Notes under the pieces: generated by a model
The model's input: the letters and a program-made list of their open reading frames with translations, nothing else
What the model was told of the DNA's origin: nothing
The model's database searches: none
Program-made: the position numbers and the translations under genes
Shown here: in pieces, positions 18,461 through 27,918 of the stretch
Layout of the letters: the number at the start of each line of letters is the position of its first letter
How positions within the stretch are numbered: the stretch's first letter is position 1
Source: Gimesia algae
GTDB lineage: Bacteria > Planctomycetota > Planctomycetia > Planctomycetales > Planctomycetaceae
Direction of reading: 5' to 3'
Length of the DNA: 64,000 nt
Assembly (NCBI RefSeq): GCF_007746795.1
Contig: NZ_CP036343.1
Location: forward strand, 6,338,357-6,402,356

Positions 18461-20221
18461 TTACTGTCCCGTCCCCTGAATCAGCGTCAGCTCTCCCTGG
18501 GTCGGCAAATCGTTCCACTCTTCCTGGCTGCCATCAGGCCAGGTGAGAACCAGGCTTTGAATCGAAGTCGCATGGCCTGTGGGCACAATCACACGTGGAT
18601 CGCTGGACGCCTGATAGCTGCCTCCCGCCGGGATCACCAGAATCTGCTCCACATCCCCGGTCACGACTTTCAGAGTACAGCCCAGAGGTTCTCGCGGGCC
18701 TTTGACACCGATGAATCGCAGTCGCACACTTTTGCCCTGCATCGGACTCTCATTCTGCAGGAGGGCCGCCGGTTTGATTTCATGCGTCGCCAGCAGGTCG
18801 GCATCGCCATCGTTATCGATATCACCGACTGCAGTCGCCCGCCCCAGGAATTTGGATTGAAAATAAGGCCCCGATTCCAGTGAGACATCCTGAAACCGTT
18901 TTCCCTGCCGATTATAAAATAACTGTTGTGTCATTTCGTATTCATGCTCGGTTCCCAGTGCACTCAAATCCCAGATATGCCCGTTTGCAATAAACAGATC
19001 GGGCCACCGGTCCAGGTTGAAATCGGCAAAGATGGTTCCGAACGCCAGCATGGGCCGTGATGTGGTATCCAGCCCCAGGCGGGAATTGGTGGTCAGATAT
19101 CCGCCGACCTCCAGTTGTTCATAGAAATCATTAGCCGCATTTTCAAAATTGGTGACGAACAGATCCAGCAGACCGTTACGATTGAAGTCAGCACAGGCAA
19201 TCCCCATTGATGACTGCGGTTCCCCCTGATCGCCGACAGCTACCCCCAGGACCAGCGCCTGTTCCTCGAATTTCAGGTTTCCCTGATTGATAAACAGAAA
19301 ATTATCTGATGTGTCATTCGCGACAAAAATATCGAGCAGGCCATCCCGATTCAGATCAACAATCTGCACTGCCAGCCCTTTACCCCCGGTGGGCTGAATG
19401 ATGCCTGCCGACTCTGAGCGATCCACAAACCGACCATCCCCCCGGTTCTCAAACAACAGATCCTGCTGCGCGATTCTGCCGATCGGACCGCAGGAAATCT
19501 TCACCCGCTGCGAACGAATGGTTAAATAGCAGGGTGGTTCATCGCGGGAATACTCCACATAGTTGGCAACATACAGGTCGAGGTCTCCATCTCCGTCAAG
19601 GTCCCCAAACGCGGCACTGGCGCCCCAACGTTCATCTCCGGTCAGGGTTGTCTCAGTGATATCAGAAAATGTACCATCTCCGTTATTTTCCCAGAAATAG
19701 TTTTTTCCAAACGTGCATAAATACAGGTCAACAAACCCGTCGTTGTTATAATCTCCGCAGGCAACCCCCATCCCAAAATCGGAACGCTCTACACCCGCGA
19801 CCGCTGCAACGTTTTCAAATTGCACTTCTTGCGGGAGCCTTCCTATGGAACGATACAGCCGATGCACTTCACCTGCCTCTTCAGCCGGGCGATCAAAATG
19901 AGAGCCGTTGGAAAGAAACACATCCAGACACTGGTCACCATCAAAATCAAACAGCGCGACCCCGCCTCCATTCTGTTCCACCATGTAATGTTGTGGACTG
20001 GGATTTCCATAATAAGTGAATTCGAGACCACTCTGGTGAGCGATCTCTCTAAATTGAAATGGTGCCGGTTTTGCAGCTGCCTGAATAGATGACTTGTTGC
20101 TTTTTACCTTAGGAGCAACCTGACTGGCAGACGTTTGCTCGGGTTCCGGTTTAACCTGCTCACAACCGGAGATCAGCGAAATCCAGAACAGAAACAGTAC
20201 AACCGAAAATCGGTGATGCAT
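18461..20221 (-). CDS. CRTAC1-type FG-GAP/ASPIC-UnbV repeat lipoprotein
   Basis: A secreted seven-bladed propeller-type protein of about 586 residues. The start is placed at ATG 20221 because it opens a signal peptide with the lipobox LISGC; the frame runs further upstream to 20380 without such logic. Repeated Ca-binding FG-GAP/VCBS blocks are plain: DFDGDQCLDVFLSNG, DYNNDGFVDLYLC, DLDGDGDLDLYVAN, DLNRDGLLDIFVAND, DIDNDGDADLLA. The last 90 residues (GPREPLGCTLKVV to WPDGSQEEW) are the ASPIC/UnbV module. Members are adhesion-like surface proteins of unknown enzymatic role. Its stop is 99 bases before the carbamoyltransferase start on the same strand, so cotranscription is possible. Confidence 0.88.
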   Translation of the reverse strand: MHHRFSVVLFLFWISLISGCEQVKPEPEQTSASQVAPKVKSNKSSIQAAAKPAPFQFREIAHQSGLEFTYYGNPSPQHYMVEQNGGGVALFDFDGDQCLDVFLSNGSHFDRPAEEAGEVHRLYRSIGRLPQEVQFENVAAVAGVERSDFGMGVACGDYNNDGFVDLYLCTFGKNYFWENNGDGTFSDITETTLTGDERWGASAAFGDLDGDGDLDLYVANYVEYSRDEPPCYLTIRSQRVKISCGPIGRIAQQDLLFENRGDGRFVDRSESAGIIQPTGGKGLAVQIVDLNRDGLLDIFVANDTSDNFLFINQGNLKFEEQALVLGVAVGDQGEPQSSMGIACADFNRNGLLDLFVTNFENAANDFYEQLEVGGYLTTNSRLGLDTTSRPMLAFGTIFADFNLDRWPDLFIANGHIWDLSALGTEHEYEMTQQLFYNRQGKRFQDVSLESGPYFQSKFLGRATAVGDIDNDGDADLLATHEIKPAALLQNESPMQGKSVRLRFIGVKGPREPLGCTLKVVTGDVEQILVIPAGGSYQASSDPRVIVPTGHATSIQSLVLTWPDGSQEEWNDLPTQGELTLIQGTGQ

Positions 20222-20525
20222 CGTAAACGGGACCAAATTGACCTCTACCCTGATACTGTAAGACATGGGAATTCGACTGACTGCCAGATTTTTATATGCA
20301 AGAGTCCACTCAGATTCAATCGAGTAATCTGATTCTTCCGTGAGTGCCACGAAGAAGAACACGAGAGACGCTACACTCAACCTGAATCAGGATTGATTTG
20401 CTTTCCCTCAATAAACATTGTTAAATAAGATCATACAACGGTTGCCGTACCGAAGCGAGTCAATCCTCGGCGGAATTCCCTCAGCAGTTTCGTCGGACAG
20501 GCTTGGCATATTAAGATCACCAGCG
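20222..20525. other. divergent intergenic region
   Basis: 304 bases between the CRTAC1 lipoprotein (minus) and the TPR membrane protein (plus). Both long frames extend into it but without signal-peptide or ribosome-site support. It must hold both promoters; I see no clear symmetric operator. Confidence 0.4.
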
Positions 20526-22751
20526 ATGAATGACATAGTTCCTATTGAATCAGATGAATCCTCACTGTCATCCGAAAATGTTGACCAGCGATCATTGCTG
20601 AAAGTTGCTTTTCTCTTTCTTGTTCTCCTGCTCCTTGTGTTCTCACGCTGCCTGGCGTATCCACTGCTGGACTGGGACGATGAGATGCATCTCACACAGA
20701 ACCCAAATCTGAACCCTGTAACACTCAGCAGCCTGGGAAAGATCTGGTCCGAGCCTTACGAAGGGCTGTATATTCCTCTCAGCTACACTTTTTTTGCGGG
20801 TGAAACGGCAATTACCCGACTACTGGGGGGGCAAAATCAGGACGAACTCTCACCCTACCTGTTTCACGCAGGGAACTTGTGCCTGCACCTCATCAATTCG
20901 CTGCTGATCTACCAGATTCTGTTTCTGCTGGTCAAAGATCGACAGGCTGCCTGTCTGGGAGGTCTGTTGTTCCTGTTACATCCACTGCAGGTGGAATCCG
21001 TGGTCTGGATCAGCGAGACGCGGGGGTTATTAAGCAATTGTTTTTCGATTAGCGCGATCTATTTTTCACTCATATTTGCATCTCATAATACATCTCACGA
21101 GCAGCCTGGCTCTTCTTCTGAGTCAAAACCCAAGCCTGCCTCACATAGTCCTCTAATTGCCGCCAGTTTCTGTTTTCTGCTCTCACTGCTGGCCAAACCC
21201 AGTTCTGTGACGACCCCGTTGATCATTGGAATTCTCGTGATCGGTTTTTTCCCTGCACAGTTAAAATCGCTGCGTCTCTGGATTGCTGGCTGGCTGATTC
21301 TGGCTGTCGCCTTCATTCTGCTGAATCGCGGAGAACAGGCAGAACTGTTGTTTGAAAGTCCCCTTTGGGCTCGCCCGTTGATCGCCGGGGATTCACTGAC
21401 CTTTTATTTATGGAAACTGGTCGTACCTTATCCCCTGGCGATGCAGTACGATAAAAGTATCCAACTGATTCTGGAAACCGGAACATTATACTGGTTCTGG
21501 ATCATTCCCTGTGTCCTGTTACTGATCGCCTGCTTTGTCAGACAACGTCGAATCTGGTTGACGATCGCAGGAGTCTTCATCGTCGGGCTGCTGCCTGTAC
21601 TGGGCCTGATTCCTTTCGCCTACCAGTTTGTATCCAATGTCGCGGACCGCTACGTCTATCTCTCCCTGTTGGCGCCTGCACTGGCGGTAGCCTGGCTCAT
21701 GCGTGGCGTTTCCCATCTTGCCCCGCGGATAGTCGTAACTGTACTCCTGCTGGTCTGTGCCAGCCTGAGCTATTTCCAGACGGCCACCTGGGGCAGCAAT
21801 CAAAGCTTGTATCAACATTGCCTGACTGTCAACCCGCGTGCTTTCATCGCATTGAGCAACCTGGGTCATCTTGCCTTTCAGTCAGGTAAGTATGACACTG
21901 CCCTGCATTACTTCGAAAAATCGCTGGCAGTGATCCCCGATGATGCGGGCACGCACCAGAACCTGGGCACCACTCTGATGAAACTCGGAAAGGAAACAGA
22001 GGCGATCAAACACCATCAACGCGTGCTGGAAATCGATCCACAGCATCCGGGAGCCCACCTGGCGCTGGGTGTCTATTCTGAATCACAGGATCAGCTCAAA
22101 CACGCCTTCGATCATTATCTGCAGACATTGCAGGCGGACCCCCAAAACATTTTTGCGCTGCAAGGATTGGGAAATATCGCACGCAAACAGCAAAACTTTA
22201 AGGACGCATTGAAGTATTACCAACGGGCACTACGCTTTCAACCTGATGACGTTGCCCTGAATGAAAACCTGGGGATGCTATACCTGGAACTGGGGGAGGA
22301 GCAGAACGCAATCCAACAGTTTGAACGTGCACGAAAACGGGGTTCCATCAATCCAGCGAACGAATTTAACCTGGGACTGATCGCTGCGAATAATCGAAAT
22401 TTGCCTCAGGCGATTCGGCATTATGAAACGGCTCTGAACAATATCGATCCAAAGTCTTCTGCTGCCCTTTATCAGAAAATTCGTCAGGAACTGGCGCTGA
22501 CATCCAACCTGCTGGGAACCATTCTGCAACAACAGGGACAACACACGCAAGCGATACCCAAGTTTGAAACCGCCATCAAATATGCAGATGACTTGGCCCC
22601 CGCTTACTACAACCTGGCAGAATCGTTACAGCAGCTTCAACAGACCACTGCCGCTCTCTCCGCGCTAAACACCGCATTGAAACTTGTGCCTGCAGGCTCA
22701 GAGCCGGCACGAGATATCCAAAAACGAATTGATTTGTATCAAAAACAATAG
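20526..22751 (+). CDS. polytopic membrane protein with C-terminal TPR repeats (GT-C/PMT-like)
   Basis: A protein of about 741 residues from ATG 20526 (the frame is open from 20418, but the extra 36 residues lack support). About ten hydrophobic helices fill residues 25-420, with the early DWDDEMHL loop in the place where GT-C glycosyltransferases have their first-loop acid motif. From about residue 430 to the end there are about nine TPR units, for example YDTALHYFEKSLAVIPDDA and FKDALKYYQRALRFQPDD. Family members are proposed O-glycosyltransferases of the envelope; this is not proven for planctomycete ones. A deleted relative lies at 10338-10651. An SGNH hydrolase gene follows directly. Confidence 0.82.
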   Translation: MNDIVPIESDESSLSSENVDQRSLLKVAFLFLVLLLLVFSRCLAYPLLDWDDEMHLTQNPNLNPVTLSSLGKIWSEPYEGLYIPLSYTFFAGETAITRLLGGQNQDELSPYLFHAGNLCLHLINSLLIYQILFLLVKDRQAACLGGLLFLLHPLQVESVVWISETRGLLSNCFSISAIYFSLIFASHNTSHEQPGSSSESKPKPASHSPLIAASFCFLLSLLAKPSSVTTPLIIGILVIGFFPAQLKSLRLWIAGWLILAVAFILLNRGEQAELLFESPLWARPLIAGDSLTFYLWKLVVPYPLAMQYDKSIQLILETGTLYWFWIIPCVLLLIACFVRQRRIWLTIAGVFIVGLLPVLGLIPFAYQFVSNVADRYVYLSLLAPALAVAWLMRGVSHLAPRIVVTVLLLVCASLSYFQTATWGSNQSLYQHCLTVNPRAFIALSNLGHLAFQSGKYDTALHYFEKSLAVIPDDAGTHQNLGTTLMKLGKETEAIKHHQRVLEIDPQHPGAHLALGVYSESQDQLKHAFDHYLQTLQADPQNIFALQGLGNIARKQQNFKDALKYYQRALRFQPDDVALNENLGMLYLELGEEQNAIQQFERARKRGSINPANEFNLGLIAANNRNLPQAIRHYETALNNIDPKSSAALYQKIRQELALTSNLLGTILQQQGQHTQAIPKFETAIKYADDLAPAYYNLAESLQQLQQTTAALSALNTALKLVPAGSEPARDIQKRIDLYQKQ

Positions 22752-22824
22752 AAACTATGTGACCACAAAACTTATAATCAGAGACTCACATTTCTGAAAC
22801 CTTTTCCGTCAGATCGAAATCCAC

Positions 22825-24042
22825 TTGAATCAGATTTCCAATAACAAATCCAGCCAGAATACACCCGCGACACCTGGACGCAGCAGAAACAAAACCATTC
22901 TGTTTCGTCTCGCTGCTCTGGGTGTGGGACTGCTGCTCAGTCTGGTCGTTGTAGAAACGCTCGTGCGTGTTTTCGACGTTGAGCCCCCGCGATTGATTTC
23001 CAAACGACAGCTCGCTGATCTGACACAGCAGGATCAGATTACCTATTATCAATGCTATCCTGACAATCCTCACGCAGAATTCTCGCCGGTACCAGATACC
23101 TCACAAGGGAAATGGGAATTATTGACTTATACGCTCAATCCGAAACCCCTGCCACTGGACCGCCTCGAAGAGACACCCTGGTGTGTGAAATACACGCATT
23201 CTTCCAAAGGGATCCGGGACCGCGAATATTCGAACGGGACCCCTGAGAACGTGATGCGGATTGCCTGTGTAGGAGACTCGTTTGTCTTCGGCGAAGGGGT
23301 TCCCATTGAAAAAACCATCTCCCGCCAACTGGAATCTCAGCTGGGAAATCAATATGAGGTCATCAATGGCGGTCAGGTGGGTGCGAACACCATGGATGAG
23401 CTGCAGATCCTGGCAGCCATCACCCGGGAAGCAGACTGCCATCGGGCGATCTTTGTCTTTATCCCGAATGACATCCCGCTGCATCCACGACTCGCGGAAC
23501 GACAGAAATATATCAATGACCTGGTTCAGATCCGTGATCAGTACCTCGACGATTACAAAAAAAACAGCTGGCATGGAGGCTACTTGAAATCCGTTAGCCT
23601 ACTGACCGCTCCTTTCGAAATGGACAAAATCAAACGGGAAACCGTACAATGGTATCTCGACTCGTACGACCCTGAGTTCAACAAAGAAAATCTGCGTGTT
23701 TTCAAAGAAACGATTCAAACAATTCCTAAGATCCCAGGCTGCCGCTCCGTGTTTGTAATCTATCCACTGATGGAAGGTTTTGAATCGGAGTACCCGCTGA
23801 AACCCATCCATGCACAAGTCGCAGCAATCGCAGAACAGGCCGGCCTTCCCGTACTGGATCTGACCGATGCTTTTGAAGGACAGAAAACGTCAGATCTTTG
23901 GGTGCACCCCACGGACCATCATCCCAACGGTCAAGCCAACGCGATCGCGAGTAAAGCAATCACCGAATGGCTGAAAAAAGAGGTCCCCTGGTTTCTTGAA
24001 CCAGACCAGCCACAAAAGACAAAACCCCATACCGGGTTTTAA
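22825..24042 (+). CDS. membrane-anchored SGNH/GDSL hydrolase-family protein
   Basis: A 405-residue protein. No ATG is available before the membrane helix, and an in-frame stop lies at 22795-22797, so TTG 22825 is the likeliest start. One helix (about residues 26-47, ILFRLAALGVGLLLSLVVVE) anchors an extracytoplasmic SGNH domain: block I GDSFVFGEG with the nucleophile Ser, a QVGANTMDE block with Gly/Asn, and the Asp-His block in HPTDHHPNG. Relatives act as esterases or acyltransferases on exopolysaccharide (AlgX-like). It follows the TPR membrane protein after 73 bases and probably shares its transcript. I consider it part of the same modification locus as the carbamoyltransferase. Confidence 0.8.
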   Translation: MNQISNNKSSQNTPATPGRSRNKTILFRLAALGVGLLLSLVVVETLVRVFDVEPPRLISKRQLADLTQQDQITYYQCYPDNPHAEFSPVPDTSQGKWELLTYTLNPKPLPLDRLEETPWCVKYTHSSKGIRDREYSNGTPENVMRIACVGDSFVFGEGVPIEKTISRQLESQLGNQYEVINGGQVGANTMDELQILAAITREADCHRAIFVFIPNDIPLHPRLAERQKYINDLVQIRDQYLDDYKKNSWHGGYLKSVSLLTAPFEMDKIKRETVQWYLDSYDPEFNKENLRVFKETIQTIPKIPGCRSVFVIYPLMEGFESEYPLKPIHAQVAAIAEQAGLPVLDLTDAFEGQKTSDLWVHPTDHHPNGQANAIASKAITEWLKKEVPWFLEPDQPQKTKPHTGF

Positions 24043-24126
24043 CGGCAGAGCATTCCTGCTCGCTAAAAATTTGCACCATACAAAAACTTAAACTTAATTT
24101 TCAATTTGAGATAAGAAGGTAGAGCG

Positions 24127-24984
24127 ATGCGACAGCGAGAAATCCGATTCCCCATGGTGATACTGACATTGTTGATCACTGCGATGCAGGTTACTTATGC
24201 TGAGGAAACTACCAACGACTATAAAACGCTGAACGACATCCCGTATTACACGGCAGAGCAGACACAGCAGAACGAATACATGCAGGAACGCTGTAAGCTG
24301 GACCTGTATTATCCAACGAAAATCAAAGGCTTTCCGACGGTCGTCTGGTTTCATGGCGGCGGCTTGAAAGGGGGCAGTAAATCCATTCCCAAAGAACTAC
24401 AGGACCAGGGGATTGCGATTGTTGCTGTCAACTATCGCCTGTTTCCCAAAGCCAAAAAACCGGCTTATCTCGAAGACGCTGCGGCAGCGGTGGCCTGGAC
24501 GTTTCAACATATCAAAGAGTATGGCGGCAATCCCGAGCTGATTTTCGTCGCCGGTCATTCCGCAGGCGGCTACCTGACCAGTATGCTGGGTCTGGATCGA
24601 CGCTGGCTCGCTGCACACGAGATCGATGCGAATAACATCGCCGGCCTGATTCCCTACAGCGGACACTGCATCACTCATATGACGGTTCGTGAAGAGATGG
24701 GAATCGAGCGCGATCAACCAATCATCGATGACATGGCTCCGTTGTTTCATGCACGTAAAGATGCACCGCCGATCCTGCTGATCACCGGTGACCGGGAACT
24801 GGAATTCCCCACACGATACGAAGAAAACGCTTACATGCATCGCCTGTTACAGGTAGTCAAACATCCGCAGGCTCAATTGTTTGAGCTGGATGGATTTACC
24901 CATGGAAGTATGGCTAAACCGGGACATTTTCTACTGCTGCAAGAAATCAAGCGCATTATCAAAGCGAAAAAACAGGCCGATTGA
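24127..24984 (+). CDS. secreted alpha/beta hydrolase (carboxylesterase-like)
   Basis: A 285-residue exported hydrolase, ATG 24127 preceded by AAGGTAGAG. The signal peptide ends near VTYAEE. The HGGG oxyanion motif (WFHGGGLKGGS) and the nucleophile elbow GHSAGGY are clear; the catalytic Asp is probably in ITGDRELEF and the His in LDGFTHGSM. This is the hormone-sensitive-lipase/BD-FAE-like esterase branch, which removes acyl groups from sugars or small esters. It is convergent with the copper ATPase gene, 9 bases away. Confidence 0.87.
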   Translation: MRQREIRFPMVILTLLITAMQVTYAEETTNDYKTLNDIPYYTAEQTQQNEYMQERCKLDLYYPTKIKGFPTVVWFHGGGLKGGSKSIPKELQDQGIAIVAVNYRLFPKAKKPAYLEDAAAAVAWTFQHIKEYGGNPELIFVAGHSAGGYLTSMLGLDRRWLAAHEIDANNIAGLIPYSGHCITHMTVREEMGIERDQPIIDDMAPLFHARKDAPPILLITGDRELEFPTRYEENAYMHRLLQVVKHPQAQLFELDGFTHGSMAKPGHFLLLQEIKRIIKAKKQAD

Positions 24985-24993
24985 ACTCAGCAA

Positions 24994-27345
24994 TCAGGAT
25001 TTTAAACGCAGTCGGAGTGCATTACCAATCACGGAGATCGAGCTGAAACTCATCGCCGCTGCAGCAATCATCGGGCTTAACAGAGCATGCATTCCCAGGA
25101 AGGGGACCAGAATACCTGCGGCGATCGGTATGCCCAGAGCATTATAACCAAAGGCAAACAGCAGGTTCTGATGGATGTTCTTCATCACCAGCCGACTGAG
25201 GTCAATGGCATCGACAACGCCACGTAGATCCCCTTTAACGAGTGTGACTTCGGCACTTTCAATAGCGACATCAGTTCCTGTTCCCATGGCAATGCCCACA
25301 TCGGCTTCTGCCAGGGCAGGCGCATCGTTAATACCGTCTCCGGCCATCGCGACTTTGTGACCTGCATTCCGTAACGCTTTAATTTTTTCGTATTTGTCCT
25401 GCGGCTTCACCCCGGCTTCCACATCATCGATGTTGAGCGACTTCGCGACCGCCCGCGCCGTTTTTTCATTATCGCCTGTCACCATCACAATCGTGAGACC
25501 CAGGGCATGTAGCTTCTGAATTGCCTGAGCAGTGGTCTCTTTAATCGGATCTGAAACGGAGAGAAAGCCGGCAAACTCGTTCGCCACTGCAATAAAAATG
25601 ATGCCCTGCCCCTGTTCGCGGAGTTGGTCCGCCTGCGAACTCAGTTCGTCTTTGATGTTGATCGACTGATCCCGTAAAAAGGACGCACTACCAATCAATA
25701 CCAGCTTTCCATCGACAGTGCCTTTAACCCCTGCACCAGTCACTGAGTCGAAGTCACTGACGTCCTTCAGTTTCAACCCCCGTTCTTTTGCGGCAACCAC
25801 AACTGCCTGTGAGAGGGGATGTTCGCTGTGTTGCTCGACCGATGCTGTGATCTGCAGCAGATCCGCTTCGCTATAATTCGCAGCAGGCATACATTCTGTC
25901 AGACTTGGTCGACCTTCGGTGAGTGTACCCGTTTTATCAACGACCAGTGTATCCACTTTCTGCAGGGTCTCGAGCACTTCCGCGTTTTTGATCAGGATAC
26001 CCTGCTTTGCACCACGACCGACACCCACCATGATCGACATGGGAGTTGCCAGACCGAGTGCACAGGGACAGGCGATAATCAACACGGCCACCGCATTGAT
26101 CAGAGCATACGCGAAGCGGGGCTCCGGTCCCAACCAGCTCCAGAGCAGGAAGGTCAGTACAGAGGCAGCCAGAACAGCAGGCACAAAATAAGAAGCAATC
26201 GTATCGACCACCCGTTGAATCGGTGCGCGGCTGCGTTGTGCACTGGAGACCATCTGAATAATCTGTGACAGCAGTGTCTCTCCCCCGACTTTTTCGGCTT
26301 TCATCAGAAACGAACCGGTCTGATTGACAGTCCCTCCAATGACGTCGTCCCCCTGCTCTTTCGTAACGGGTACTGATTCGCCGGTAATCATCGATTCATC
26401 AATCAGGCTTTTTCCCTCCTGAACGAGACCATCGACGGGCACCTTTTCGCCGGGACGTACACGCAGCAGATTACCTGCCTGTACTTCTTCCAGCGAGATC
26501 TCCCGTTCTTCGCCATCGACGACCAGATGGGCAGTCGGCGGGGCAAGGGAGAGCAGTTCCTGTATCGCGCTGTTTGTCCGCTTGCGAGCCCTCAATTCCA
26601 GCATCTGCCCCAGCAGGACCAGTACCGTGATCACAACAGTGGCTTCAAAATAGAGCTCGACCGTTCCCTCATGTTGAAAAGAAGCGGGAAAGATTCCGGG
26701 AGCCACCAATGCAATCACGCTGTAAATGTAGGCGGTGCCCGTACCAATTCCGATCAGCGTAAACATGTTCAGATTCATACTGATGATCGAACGGTAAGCG
26801 CGTTCAAACAGAGGCCAGCCAGCCCAGAACATCACAGGCGTGCTGAGCAGAAACTGAATCCAGCCTGATACAGTTGGTGAGATCCAGTTATGAACCGGAA
26901 TCCCGGTCATAGGCAGCATTGCCAACAGGAACACCGGCATACCCAGAATCAGCCCACCCCAGAAACGACGGGCCATAAGCTCATATTCGGCTGCTTCTTC
27001 CGGCGAATCCTCTTTCTGAGGCATCAGCGGTTCCAGATCCATGCCACAGATCGGACAGCTGCCTGGCCCTACCTGCTCAATCTCAGGATGCATGGGACAG
27101 GAATAGATCGTGCCAGCCGGTACATCTTTGGAATCCTGTTTGTGAGACTGGTGCTTCGCATGGTGATCAGGCGGGCCATGATGACAGCAGCTCTTTTTAT
27201 CCGCTGGCTCAGGCTCTGCATGCTGCGCAACAAACTTGTCGCGGCATCCCTGGCTGCAGAAATACCAGTCTTGACCCTCGACGGTTGCGTGCAAGGCAGT
27301 GGACTCGTCGACTTCCATGTGGCAGATCGGATCAGTTGCAGTCAT
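24994..27345 (-). CDS. copper/heavy-metal P1B-type ATPase with YHS and metal-binding N-terminal domains
   Basis: A 783-residue metal-exporting ATPase. Domains in order: YHS metal-binding domain (about 1-45, [10 protein letters not shown] and CSQGC), a His/Cys-rich linker (53-70), a heavy-metal-binding domain (80-106, [10 protein letters not shown] and CPICGMD), then the P-type core. The transport motif CPC is at 426-428, the phosphorylated Asp at D470 in DKTGTLT, the HP motif in SEHPLSQAV, and [10 protein letters not shown] near the end. CPC with these N-terminal domains points to monovalent copper or silver export. The usual HMA (GMTC) domain is absent. A 2TM-domain gene lies 27 bases upstream in the same operon. 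Confidence 0.92.
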   Translation of the reverse strand: MTATDPICHMEVDESTALHATVEGQDWYFCSQGCRDKFVAQHAEPEPADKKSCCHHGPPDHHAKHQSHKQDSKDVPAGTIYSCPMHPEIEQVGPGSCPICGMDLEPLMPQKEDSPEEAAEYELMARRFWGGLILGMPVFLLAMLPMTGIPVHNWISPTVSGWIQFLLSTPVMFWAGWPLFERAYRSIISMNLNMFTLIGIGTGTAYIYSVIALVAPGIFPASFQHEGTVELYFEATVVITVLVLLGQMLELRARKRTNSAIQELLSLAPPTAHLVVDGEEREISLEEVQAGNLLRVRPGEKVPVDGLVQEGKSLIDESMITGESVPVTKEQGDDVIGGTVNQTGSFLMKAEKVGGETLLSQIIQMVSSAQRSRAPIQRVVDTIASYFVPAVLAASVLTFLLWSWLGPEPRFAYALINAVAVLIIACPCALGLATPMSIMVGVGRGAKQGILIKNAEVLETLQKVDTLVVDKTGTLTEGRPSLTECMPAANYSEADLLQITASVEQHSEHPLSQAVVVAAKERGLKLKDVSDFDSVTGAGVKGTVDGKLVLIGSASFLRDQSINIKDELSSQADQLREQGQGIIFIAVANEFAGFLSVSDPIKETTAQAIQKLHALGLTIVMVTGDNEKTARAVAKSLNIDDVEAGVKPQDKYEKIKALRNAGHKVAMAGDGINDAPALAEADVGIAMGTGTDVAIESAEVTLVKGDLRGVVDAIDLSRLVMKNIHQNLLFAFGYNALGIPIAAGILVPFLGMHALLSPMIAAAAMSFSSISVIGNALRLRLKS

Positions 27346-27372
27346 GAAGTGCTTTTCTATTGTTGTTCAAAT

Positions 27373-27645
27373 CTACTGATTGAGTTTTGACTGTTCTTTC
27401 TCAATCATTTTTTCTTTTAAGCTGGCTGAACGGGCAGGTCCGAATACTTTGATAGCGTGAATGACAACACCAATTCCCCAGCCTAGAAGGGGCCAGATAA
27501 ACCAGTACCTGTCTGGAGATCGCGTCAGGTTTAACGCAATCAGGCCGGCATTAACAACTACGTAAATACCACAATGGATCATAAATCCCATTTTCTTCTC
27601 GACCCGCTCTTTTGCCAGGTCGTAATTTTTTTCATTCTCTGCCAT
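27373..27645 (-). CDS. 2TM-domain small membrane protein
   Basis: A 90-residue protein from ATG 27645, about 5 bases after AGGAGA; the frame is open to 27735 but that extension is unsupported. YDLAKERVEKKMGFMIHCGIYVVVN and WFIWPLLGWGIGVVIHAI form two membrane helices with the pattern of the bacterial 2TM domain. Function is unknown in the family, which is sometimes fused to histidine kinases. Being first in an operon with the copper ATPase suggests a role near metal export, by context only. Confidence 0.8.
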   Translation of the reverse strand: MAENEKNYDLAKERVEKKMGFMIHCGIYVVVNAGLIALNLTRSPDRYWFIWPLLGWGIGVVIHAIKVFGPARSASLKEKMIEKEQSKLNQ

Positions 27646-27847
27646 TACGGTTTCTCCTGTCTCAGATTTTATACCGCAGACCATATTAAAAAAACAGATT
27701 GATTTTAAACCGTCTGCCTGAGAAAAGAATCGCAATCGCTATGCCAGTCTGGCATTAGCGCACCACATTGTCTGTAAGTTGCTGAAAATTCGGTATTATA
27801 GCTAACCCACGAGACTCAGATTTGAATTTTAATGGAATAATAGGTAA

Positions 27848-27894
27848 TAAAAAAACGGTTGCTGCCCTGTCAGAATGAGAGATCAGCAACCGTT
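27848..27894 (-). terminator. rho-independent terminator of thioredoxin-NHL gene
   Basis: An 11-bp stem AACGGTTGCTG/CAGCAACCGTT (27854-27864 with 27884-27894) is followed on the minus strand by a run of T (complement of 27848-27855), 25 bases beyond the stop at 27919. Confidence 0.85.
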
Positions 27895-27918
27895 CGCATC
27901 AGATTATTTCTGTTGTGA

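Noticed and set aside
24021-24040. Hairpin AAAACCC/GGGTTTT at the end of the SGNH gene as terminator
   Set aside because: It lies inside the coding sequence, is short, and has no T-run after it.
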